A stretch of 64,000 bases of DNA from Spodoptera frugiperda (taxonomy: Eukaryota > Arthropoda > Insecta > Lepidoptera > Noctuidae): NCBI RefSeq assembly GCF_023101765.2, contig NC_064227.1, positions 7,077,592 to 7,141,591 of the forward strand, given 5' to 3'. The notes below the pieces were generated by a model. It saw nothing but the letters and a program-made list of their open reading frames with translations. It did not search any database and had not been told where the DNA came from. The position numbers and the translations under genes were made by a program. Below, piece after piece: positions 20,101 through 31,200 of this stretch. How positions within the stretch are numbered: position 1 is the stretch's first letter; every line of letters begins with the position of its first letter.

Positions 20101-20392
20101 TTGGTTTTATTTTCCTTCTCCTTTAAACCGCTGGTGTCGCATATAAACGACACACTTTTCCGTGTCCCTAGCGCTCGTGTCATATTTCTATGATAGACAA
20201 CACACACGATTTTTTCGTCTTATTTGACACCTACGCAGTACAGCTAAATCTATTATTAAATAGAGCTAGTATCTACAACGATTACTTAAAATTATGTTTC
20301 ATAGCTTTGCATTTAAAAAACTTAAACACAAGTACATAATTGGCAATCTTTTCTTCGGTGTCTATCGCCCGCATCACATATTATGTAAATAT

Positions 20393-20945
20393 GATCCCAT
20401 CAAAAACATCCTGTAAAAAACCCAAGTCTCGCAGCTCAGTCTTTCTACCGTCAAAAGTTGTGAGATCCATGTAATACCAAGTCGGTTAATCTATTTAGTG
20501 TCTACTTGAAGGACCTTCTGTCTTAAGTTATTACATAAGTTATTATCATGCCAATATTAAAAATATATAACGTTTTAAACAAATAGATCGACTTGGACAT
20601 CGCATGAAAACAAAATGAATATTACAATATTATATTAGATTCTTTAGTCTCTCGCGCCTCACGCGATTGAAATCTCGTTCCTGTTGGTCGCTGGCCCGTC
20701 GTGCTGTGTAGTGTGATACATACTAATAATCAAATCAAGCGATGTCCAAGTCGATCTATTTGTTTAAAACGTTAAATATTTTTAATATTGGCATGATAAT
20801 AACTTATGTAATAACTTAAGACCAGGTCCTTCAAGTAGACACTAAATAGATTAACCGACTTTATTACATGGATCTCACAACTTTTGACGGTAGAAAGACT
20901 GAGCTGCGAGACTTGGGTTTTTTACAGGATGTTTTTGATGGGATC
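20393..20945. repeat. Long foldback: 211- and 207-bp inverted arms around 135 bp
   Basis: Left arm 20393-20603 begins gatcccatcaaaaacatcc; right arm 20739-20945 ends with the complement, ggatgtttttgatgggatc. Arms are almost identical, with a few small indels. No ORF in the loop. The outer end agatctcacttctttt-like motif is shared with the 33932-34267 foldback, so both may belong to one element family. Confidence 0.92.
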
Positions 20946-21030
20946 TCACTTCTTTTTGTAGAGCCTTTCTTTTTGATACCATCTACTTCTAACGAATTTT
21001 GTTAAATTAAATTTATAACCACCACCAACC

Positions 21031-21101
21031 ACCAACTGCATAAATAACTTTGTAATCCCATATATTTATATGGGATTACAAAGTTATTGATGCAGTTGGT
21101 G
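21031..21101. repeat. Near-perfect short palindrome
   Basis: Arms of about 34 bases: accaactgcataaataactt ... aagttattgatgcagttggt, with almost no loop (ccatatatttatatgg in the centre). It could extrude as a cruciform or fold as a hairpin if transcribed. Confidence 0.85.
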
Positions 21102-22317
21102 TATTTGGAAAACTGGACCGAAATTACAAAATATTTAAGTTTTCCCATGCTTAAGACACTAAACTCTATATGTATTCCAAATATGAAGCTTCTAAGTCTG
21201 CTAGAAGTGCCTTGGACTTTTGATGATCGGTGAGTCAGTGAGTGACAAAATTTAGAAACTTTAACAAGTTGTCATTCTTAAACTACTGGTTCAAATTGAC
21301 TGAAATTTTAAATATTCCGTGTTTATACAATGCCGGATTAGTTACTGAAGATTCAGGTTTCTTGCTTTATCCACAACCGAATTATAGGGGTCGAAAAAGG
21401 CCCGAATTGCTTCGAGAAAAGGATGGTACGGCCGTGCCGCTTTTTTTTTGCTCGACTTGGCGGGGGCACTGCCGTGCCCCCAGACCATAGAGATGGGTTA
21501 CAATGAAATGAGTATTTGTGCATTATTGATATTTAAAAATGATCACTGCTGAAGACTTTTTTGAATACTAGAAGGTGACGCCGACGATATGGAGTCGTTT
21601 GAATATTTAAAAGAATTTAGTAGTGATGGAGAGAAGACTTACTATCTTCGTTGGTTACCTATTATTCAGTGGGTATTGGTATAAATAAGACTTCCCTTAG
21701 ATCTAGTAACTCCTTGATGAATTGAAATAGTATTTAAATACTGTGATACAATTCTGTTATTGTACCTATTACCTACTTATCTGATTACCGTCGTTCATGA
21801 CTTCAGTCTAGACGAAGTGAGGGTGTGGCGGACGATGCGATGGCCATGCCAGGCACTCAGTAACAATTTTTAGAACGAGTGCGATAAACGTAATTGGTTT
21901 CCTAAAATGACTTTATCAAAAAATCTAAGTTGTATACCTAGGTGAGGTACCTAGATAGTACCTACATACGGTACGAATGTTCTTACTGAGTTAAACTACT
22001 ACCTACCTAGGTACATTACGTAACGTAAGCCACGTTACGTGGTTTCGTTTGTTGATACCTAGTTAACTATCCTAATACATACCTTCGGAACATTTTTCCA
22101 AGTGTTTCGAGAAGTCAGTATTAAGTAGGTAGGTACATAGGTACAGAAAACAAAGAGAAAAAACTATAAACTTGTTTATCATCGATATTATTGAAATATC
22201 TACCTAAGTAGTTTATCTTAGTAGGTGCTAATATACCTACATATAGATACCTGTTAGTAGCTTCGCTTGGTAGGTAGATACTATCACTGTGGTACTTTTG
22301 AAATTTCTGTAATAAAC

Positions 22318-22452
22318 AGCTGGCTCACCCCCTATTACATGGGACTTATGACACAAACGGTGAAAAGTGGGTGTACATTATATAGCGGCATTACGTATCG
22401 TAATGTGCACCTCTGCCTACTCCTTCGGGGATAAAAGGTATGGACGTTGCAA
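22318..22452 (+). repeat. tRNA-derived SINE, family B, 3' half
   Basis: Body and tail only: cctattacatgggacttatg, ggtgaaaagtgggtgtaca, cgtaatgtgcacctctgcc, ggggataaaagg. Confidence 0.82.
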
Positions 22453-22487
22453 ATTAAAACAACTCTGTATCAATATCCATTACGAAA

Positions 22488-22780
22488 GGGCGAATCCACA
22501 ACATTGTGTTGCGGCGTCGCATCGCTAAAAATTCATCGGATACGACATCGTACGACAAGACGCTAACTATCGGTTCAGTTTCTAGTGAGACATGGACCGC
22601 ACTACGCGTGTCTTATTTCTGACGTATTAAGAAAAAGAAACAGAAAAGAAAGTACTGGGTGCACCCATTTCTGACAATTATGAATAATGACATGCTCTCA
22701 TGCATACTCTTACGACGCGCCGTCGCATCGGCATAGATTTTTGCAATGCGTCGCCGCTACGCAGTGTTGTGGATTCGTCC
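22488..22780. mobile_element. Non-autonomous TIR element (MITE-like), 293 bp
   Basis: Ends gggcgaatccacaacattgt and acagtgttgtggattcgtcc-type complement (22760-22780) are inverted. Further pairing extends inward (gcggcgtcgcatcg against cgatgcgacggcgc-like sequence) to about 65 bp per arm. No ORF. No target-site duplication was convincing, so I do not assign a superfamily. Confidence 0.8.
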
Positions 22781-25700
22781 ATTATTTACCAGTGAGTACT
22801 TCACTCACAAATCGCTGTCGCCGTCGCTCCACACGTTACGATGGATGTGACGCGAAGTAATGAGTGACTTTGTTTCACGCCTGTTTGCGTAGTAGCCATA
22901 CGGCTGATTTAGAATAAAAGCTTCTTGACGTTTTTTATGTCGATACGATTGCTCCTCCCATCTTATTGTAAGTATTATTTTGTCGATTTGTAGCTTGGCG
23001 CTAGGGGTACGGAAATTGATATTTCGCACGGCGCTTAAAAGGTTAAATATCAAATATAATATCAGGGCCTGCGAAAGGGTATAAGCTATAAAAAATAAAA
23101 CAACAAAATCTATTTATAATCTAATTATTATTTTCAAAAAAATATAGGGAACGTGAAACAATAAATTAACCACCTAAACATAAATATGTTAAATATTTAT
23201 CAATCACAAAAATGTCTGTATTTCAGACTTGAGACTCGTCAGCCAGTCAAATGTACCAAAACAAACGAAACATTCAAAACTATAGTACAGCGCCATCTAG
23301 CGTGGTAGACATCGAAGTTAGTAGAATTGACATCAATTCAATTATAGAGTAAAATTAAGGCAAGAAATTATGTTTTTGAATGATTTTCATTTTGTTTTTG
23401 GCTTTGACTAGCGCACGACGACATTTGACTCAAAAATATTCACTCTCTCATATTTATGATCGAAGTTAACACATACTTATGTGATAAATGAAAACTCTTA
23501 AATTATTAAAACAATTTCAGAGGGTATTGTCCTCTCAAGGCGATCGTAGTATGTTGCTAGATTGTAAATTACAATTACTTTACAACATTTCAAATGTCTT
23601 TTGGATTACCTACCAGCCCTTCGAGTTTTCATACCATTCACATGATTAGGTTTACTTATGGAAGCATCATTAAAATTCCACATCCAATTCTAATAAATAA
23701 ACTTTTAGACAAAATAGTCTTTTTTTTTCAAACTCAGCGCCTACCCCGAAAATTATTTATTATGCAAAAATATTGACTTATATAATTTTTAACAATAAAA
23801 TTTGAACGTCCCATAAGTAAATCTAGACATCTATTATTCCATAACACTTAACCTATGCAGTATAAAATATACAAAATGTACATTCGATCGCAAATAATCT
23901 GGGCTAACTTAAACTCACAAATTTTCTTACATTTTAAAATAAAAAAATCAACGTTACAGCTACGAAAAAAAATGTTTTGCGCAAAATATAAATTATTTCT
24001 TTGAAAAAAATCTGTGATTAGTTTCGATTGACATTTATATATACATTTGGTACTTAGGTATTTTAAAGTCTCGAGTTGATGAAAACTTGCATTTTGAAAA
24101 CTTTTACATTAAAGTACCTTGATAAAGGGTGAGATCAATAATGCATTTTCCATCAACACAAGCCTGCAATCTTACCTAAACACTGAGAAAGAATCACGAC
24201 AACTTGTAATCCAAGAGAAAATAAAATACGCTTGCTGACTGCAGCGCCATCTATCGACATACACTTCCAACTTTCGTTCCAAAGGGACACCAACAGATGT
24301 CGCTTTTATAAAATAGTAAAATCAGGTCATAAGTCACATAAGATGCTGGTTGCTTTCCTTAGGATAAGCAGAGTGCTAAGTTCGTCACTAGAATTGTCTA
24401 TAAACATTAATAATACTGTCTTCATCTAAGTAACAGATAGGGCATTTAACGGACAAGTCACTATATTATTGCTGCATTTAGTATTTTGGGAGGTGGTGCG
24501 AGCTAAGTTTTTATGTATACCATTTCTAACATTACTGTAGTAGTTATATTTAATACACAGTACAATTTTACGATCCCTAGATGGTTTAACTTTGTGTATA
24601 TTTAGTTGGAAATCTTCAGAATTATGGGTAAAATAATTGCCTGGTAGTTTGGATGACACACATACAAAACCCAATCAGAAAGTTAAAGTTCGACGGTGTA
24701 TTAATCTGCCGTCTCGACACTGGCAGTATAATCGACAACACTGCTTTGGAGACTCGGTTGCCATTCAAGAAATAAAAAATTAATGTAAATAACATTTTCA
24801 CATTTTACCATTACCATACACACAAGAATTAGTAAAACCGTCTGCAATAAATACATTAGGTATGTATAATTTTGACATCAGGTACGAAAAAATGGACTAA
24901 GGGCCTATTTCAAAATGTCTGGATAACCGCTATGGTTTAGATAACTTTGAATTAAAAACGTAATATGTATGAACTATCTGTCACATAAGTTTATCCGGTA
25001 CTTATATGAAGGTGTTGAAACAGGCGTCAAATTAACTGATTATCTCACAACTATACGCATTTTAGACAAACACAAACACCATCTAGGGATCTCTCAAAAC
25101 ATTTAAAAAACTGACAGACAAACAAAGTTTTTATGCATAAATGTATCAGACAAAGAATTTATGGCTTAGTTCGCACCACATATTCAAAGATCCTATGATA
25201 AAGTTAGATTGTATAATTTGTATTACAAAATAAGAAGCTATGGAGCGGCTAAACACTTCAACACAATCTCAACACTATTTCTTTTACATTCAATGACTTT
25301 TAAAAAGGTTTTCTTTCATTGTTTTTGTGACCACCGCATTGGTTTTCGAAATTTTATACATATAAGTATAATATGTGTTATAGCTGTTTAATATTTTAAT
25401 GGTCTTTGTCCAGGTATTTAAGGCGAATACCGATGTAAAATGTTTGTAAACAAACTACACACACCAAATAACACTATTGATATTTTAAAAAAAGACAAAT
25501 GTTATCCCACATTAGGATTATTTTTTAGACATGCATAAACGTCTTTGTTTCATAACCTATTTCTTTGTATTAGGGTAAATTAAGAAATTTCAAATATGTT
25601 ACAAAATCAATATAAAGTAGGTCATCCCCGAAAGAGAGGAATGAATACTAAAAATTGGAGCCATATTTGCACAATGCGTGGTCACAAAACAATATGTAAG

Positions 25701-27331
25701 TACCAAAATATATGAATCCATAAAACTCGAGAAATAACCTCAAATATAATGTCTACTGCCGGAGCGTCTGTATGGCAACACTTGTTTAGTGTAGCCAGAG
25801 CAAAAAATTAAACTGAACAGTAGGTTTTAAAAATTTCTACCATAATTATTTTATGATTTTAGTGGTAAAATATAGATTATTTTTAGATTTATTTCGCATT
25901 TTAATGGATTAGTCACCGACAGTAGACAGTGTAATCTATTCAGAATAATAATAATATATAATAATTTACTCTTCTAGTGCAATTTTTAGAAATATGTGTG
26001 AATAAATTTATATTTACTTAAAATTTATTTATTTTTTATTAATATTATTCTTTCATTTACGTTTCGTTTAAAACTCTCTCAAATCACATACGCGACGCAG
26101 TTTTAGATTTTGTAATATGAAATTGATTTATAGGAATCAAATAAAATTTACATAATATGAAATGGACTGAAATGCTGTAAAAAATAATATGTATTTAATT
26201 AATTTACATTTACACTAAAATTGAAGACTGGGATCAGAAATACTGATTTTATTCCACTTTTTATGATTTTGTTAAGAAAATTATTTTAAAATAGATTAAC
26301 TGAATTCTTCAGTATTAATTATAAATAAACTTATCATTTGATTCATCATGGATAGCTGCTCTTTAAGATTTCTTATTTAAATCACTGGGATTCATGAAGT
26401 TTGGTATAATAGATAAATAAAATAAATAATTTCCATTTGATAACAACCTAAATATATCAAACTTTTTCGTAATTGACACAGAATTATTTCTGTAAATCTG
26501 TCATTATAATAAAACAAATCAAAACAGTTGAAGATTGTTAAAAATCTAATTGAAGAATATGTATGATTAGTTTCAGAATTTCAACATATAAAGGAATGAT
26601 CCAACATTGGTATTTATTTCACACACGGGTTGGCAACACCATTATAATATAGCAACACTGGAATTAACCGCGCATATTCGACAATCGGAAAGAAATCTAA
26701 AACTGCGCGTTCATTCAAGAACCATTTCTGCTTAGCCTCTAAGAGGCTGCTTATAAATATTATTTACAGTGTACCCTAGTGCTAAGAAGTTGGTGTTATT
26801 TCATGAAGGACCCCGAGTTATTGAACAACTTTCTACATTCACCTAATTATATATTGAAGTGCAGTGTCAATGATTTCATTTTTTTCCGCAAAATCGTGTC
26901 GTTTGGCCCCTTCAAATATATGTTTCATGTAACAGGCAGTTCAAAAACATTAGCTACACTATAGAACGGCAGGAATAAAGAGTTTGTACTTGAAAACGTC
27001 CAAATTCAAAATCCGCAGACAAACAGTCTCTCCGCCGGTCAAAAAGACGGCATTATACAAAGCGTCCCACCGTTTTATAGTGTAGTAAAGAGAATAGCGT
27101 TGAATAGACAGCGAAATGTCAATAAAATAACAATTATACTAAAGGATAGTACAATAAATTAGTTAATAATTTCCCAAATCGATCAGTCACACAAATCAGA
27201 CGTATAAAATATGAGATCCGCTCCGAAACCAATTCAAAAGTGATCAAGATCTTATGATGAAACTTATAACAACACACTTACTGATCAAAATCCTTCACGA
27301 AACACTCACTTCACTGTATCACTCTAGTCCA

Positions 27332-28230
27332 TTAATCTGGTGGTCGTTGGACCACGTCCACTGGTAACTTCCCGCTGTCGGCCATCTTGTCTGACTTATC
27401 TCTACTGCTGTCAGACCTGTCTCTATGTTTCTCATTTCTCCTCTCGTCCGAACTCCTGTGCTCTTTCTTATGTTCCCTCGGTCGGTCCGACTTGTGATGA
27501 GAGGATTTGTGACGGGACGACGATGAGCGACGGCGGTGGTGGTCTGACCTGTCCTTGTCAGACCGCTCGTGCCTTATATCTGTCTTGTCTGACCTCTCTG
27601 AACGGTCTGAACGATGCTTGTCAGAATCCTTGTGCCTGTGGTTCTTGTCAGGTTTATCTGTCCTATCTGACTTTGTGTCGATTTTGTCAGATTTTGATTC
27701 TGGTTTCTCAGTTTTGATTTCTGTTTTCTCCGGTCTAGTTTTGTCCTTATCTGGGGTTTCATGCTTGATTTCAGATTTCTCTATCCTCTGCTCAATTTTG
27801 TCTGGTTTGTCTAACTTGTCAGGCTTCTGATCCACTTTGTCAGATTTTTCTTTGATTTCAGTTTTCTCAGCTTTGGGCTCTACCTTCTCGGGTGTCTTTA
27901 AATCAGTCTTTTCAGCTTTCAAATCGTTTTTGTCAGGCTTACCATCTAATTTGTCAGACTTGGGTTCTGATTTATCAACTTTGGATTCTGTTTTTTCGAC
28001 TTTCGGCTCTGATTTGTCAGATTTGGCTTCAATTTTGTCCAATTTGTTTGTGTCTTGTTTGTCGGACTTTGTTTCCGTCTTCTTGTCTGCGCTCTTGACT
28101 TGTGTCTCGACGCTCTTCCTGTTGGGTGCGACTTTCAGCGCAGTCTTCTGATTTAACTTTTGGTGGAACTTCGCGCTCAGCGCCCTCATTTCAATAACAC
28201 CGGCTTTGTGTTTAGCTGACTTTTTGGGCT
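27332..28230 (-). CDS. Gene 2 terminal coding exon, Lys/Asp-rich tail
   Basis: Acceptor atttccag, stop TAA at 27334-27332. Encodes residues 737-1035. After KPKKSAKHK-type basic start and MRALSAKFHQKLNQK, about 150 residues consist of imperfect short repeats such as KSDKxEPK and KPDKxDLK (Lys every 3-4 residues). Then comes an Arg/Ser/His/Asp-rich segment (RSDRSERSDK, RRRSSSSRHKSSHHK, SDSSRDKSDK) resembling RS-like nuclear tails, and the protein ends VVQRPPD. Long ORFs on the + strand here (27555-28151) are shadows of this biased composition. Confidence 0.9.
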
Positions 28231-31200
28231 CTGGAAATAAGAAATAATTGGCATTATTGTAACGTGTAATATTATATTATGGCGTACTTAAAGGACAGAT
28301 GTAACTACCATCGTTTTGTCATTTCATAAGACATAAATTTATGGCAACCAGTAGAAAGTTTTATAGCAATAATTTAATTTTTCTCCTGACATTTCAAACT
28401 TACATCACATAATATTATGTACTACAGCTCTGGCTTTGGTATATTTAGTCTTTATGTTGCTTTATATGTTTTATAGCTCAAGATAATTCTATGATATATG
28501 TATGTCTAGCTCACCAGTAGTATGGTTGATGGTGACGGGCACAGGGTCTGCGGGTCGCTCGTCGGCCGGGGACGAAGCCTCCGATGTTGGGTAGTACTGC
28601 TTCAGGCGTAAGTGCCATGCTGAAGGAATAATGTTAGGATTAGTGTGTTTACATATAACGTAAAATATTGTAAATAAAGCAAAAGAGGTTGGTTTAATCC
28701 ACAATCGATATAGGTTTTCAATTTTGTTATTCTTATGTATCTTAACTTAAGTATTTGACCGCTAACAAAAATCTGTTTTTAATGTGTTAATCCGGTCTGG
28801 TCTTTATTTAGTGTATGCTTGGCTCATGTAGTGAGGAACAAAGACTGTCTTTCAGTAAAATTATTTCTGGATATAAAACAAAAGTTTATTTCATTCTTAG
28901 AGGAATCATACTCGCACCATACAGTACCTCAACAATAATATACCTCTAATTTCATTCTACCAGGTCATATATCATCAATAATGCCGTATAATATACTAAC
29001 CGACAGAGGTGACAGCGGACACAGTCCGGAACTGGTGTATGATGTTCCGCGGCAGGAAGTAGATGTCGTCGGAGCACAGCGGGAGGCGCGAGTAGCGGAC
29101 TCCCTCGCGGCGGAGCTGGTTCAATCGCTTATCCAACCTGAGGGGAGTAATAGGTAATAATTTAGGTATTTTATTTTGATTTTTTATTTTACGCTACGGA
29201 ATTCTTAAACAGTCAACCTTAGGGTGATGCAAAGAGACAAATCCTCCGACAACAGTAGGTGTAATAATAAGCAAAATTTGACACATATTTAGCCTGGAAA
29301 AATTAGTTGTAAGGAAATTTGGATGAAAAATACACAAATATTCTTATGGTTAGCTCGATGGGAGTGATACCACAGCCTTGCAGAAAGCCAGAATGTAGAA
29401 CAAAGGAAGTGTGTATTTTCGCTGTGATTGAGGTTACCACTGGTGCAAATGTTGGTAATGCATATGTGATGGATGTGCCAATTGCTTACCAACAGATATA
29501 CTATCTAATCACCGTTTACTCACGTAAATTAATAGAGAAAAGCTCTATTAGTTTCAAGTTACAGAGGGACTCGTCATCATGAGCAGACGCGGCGATATCG
29601 CGTAAATCATTTCATCAATCATTGATTTTTAGTTAATTTAGTATGTCACACAATAGTTATTATAAAAACATCAAATCCATCTGCTCATTTACCCCAAAAA
29701 TGACTAATTCACATAATAAAAAGTATTCTATCAATTATTTATCGATTCCCTTCGGTATTTTGACTGCACGGTTGGTGCGGTGGCTGGGCAACTGGCTGCC
29801 GAGCAACGGGTAGCGGGTTCGATTCCCGCAAGGAGCAACACTTTGTGTGATCCACAAATTGTTGTTTCGGGTCTGGGTGTCATGTGTATGTGAACTTGTA
29901 TGTTTGTAAACGCACCCACGACATAGGAGAAAATCCTAACGTTTAAAAAAAAAAAAATACTGACCAAGTGACACACTGGGAGATGGGAGGCTCGTAGAGG
30001 TCTAGCTGCAGTAGCTGCACCAGTTTGTTGAAGTCCGCGGCGTGGAACGCCACCACGTCCTTCGTGATGCGGCCGCGGTCCGACTCGTCGCCGCAGTGGA
30101 TCGCTTTTAGAACACCTGTGTACAAGAAACAATATTTAAAACAAATACAGTTAACATGTTCTAAAACACTCGGGGCGTGTTGATACCCGGATATGTCTCT
30201 CATGTAACGGCCGGAATTAATAACTGATTTTAGAATGAAACCTGTGAATTACGATAGATTTTTGACATTAGTTGAATGGAGTTTCTGCTTAAAACGTGTG
30301 TGATCCGAGATTTTGGAATATGATGGGTTATTACACATATAACGACATCAGTAACAAGCAAGATAATTATCGATATGTACAAGTCTAGGAAAGGCCAGTT
30401 CTTAATAAAATATTATTTTGTATGTGCAAAAAATTTGTATTATTATCTTAGCTGTCAACTATTCGATCACTATTCATGTGAATCTGTAAGTGGCTTAATG
30501 TAACTATATTTTCTGTTAAATTTGTATAATGTAGTTGTTGATTTATCTTTAAATAAATAAATTATAAACTTCGGACATATGTGGTATACATACCGACTGC
30601 AGCAGTAGTGATCCTGTCGAGTCCGTGGCCGACGTGGTCCGCGTGTGCGCGGGTTCGGTCCTCGAACAGGAACTCCCGCGCCTCGCTCCAGCGCGGCAGG
30701 TACTGCAGGTTGCGGAGCTCGTTGATACCCGTCCTGGAGGGAAGAGGGTGTTAGTTACAGTTAATTAGTTATTGGAATCTAATATCAGCCTGTTGGTCTA
30801 TACATTTTAAGAACTTCATTCTTTTTTGCGATCCTAAAAAAGTCGATTAAAATATATCTACCGAAGTACAGAAGCTGATACCTATATGAGATAATTGTTT
30901 AAGGAATGTAATCAAATGTCTTGCTAAAACTTGAGACCAGCTGAACCAATTTGGCATATTTTGGACTTGAATTATTTGTAGAAGTCCAGGGAAGGTTTAA
31001 AAACTGAGAAAAACATTATTAGGGTCAATGTAAGCTAGTCAAATATAAATATTTATTTTCGTGTGACATAAATTCGTCTTTAAAAGCACAATCGTAAAGT
31101 CTAATTTCCCCTTTAAACAACTTGAATTATATATCAATTGATATTACATTATAGATATACAATAGACATACCTCCTCTTCTTAATAGGACTCTTGCCAAG

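Larger units (their letters stand above)
20101..27331. other. Intergenic region between two convergent genes
   Basis: Contains the 20393-20945 foldback, a short palindrome near 21031-21101, family B fragment 22318-22452, TIR element 22488-22780, and 23.1-27.3 kb of repeat-poor AT-rich sequence. The latter may be a long 3' UTR of gene 2: canonical - strand AATAAA (TTTATT on +) occurs at 26613-26618 and again further on, and I cannot tell which is used. No coding exon is recognised. Confidence 0.5.

Noticed and set aside
27340..28151. Several + strand ORFs opposite the JmjC gene tail, with hydrophobic membrane-like peptides
   Set aside because: Antisense of Lys/Asp/Glu codons gives Phe/Leu/Val/Ser-rich readings automatically; the - strand has the spliced family match.
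29758..29830. tRNA gene
   Set aside because: Good B box and fair A box, but no paired acceptor stem and a second dispersed copy with the same 3' body exists at 39.3 kb; this is a SINE.
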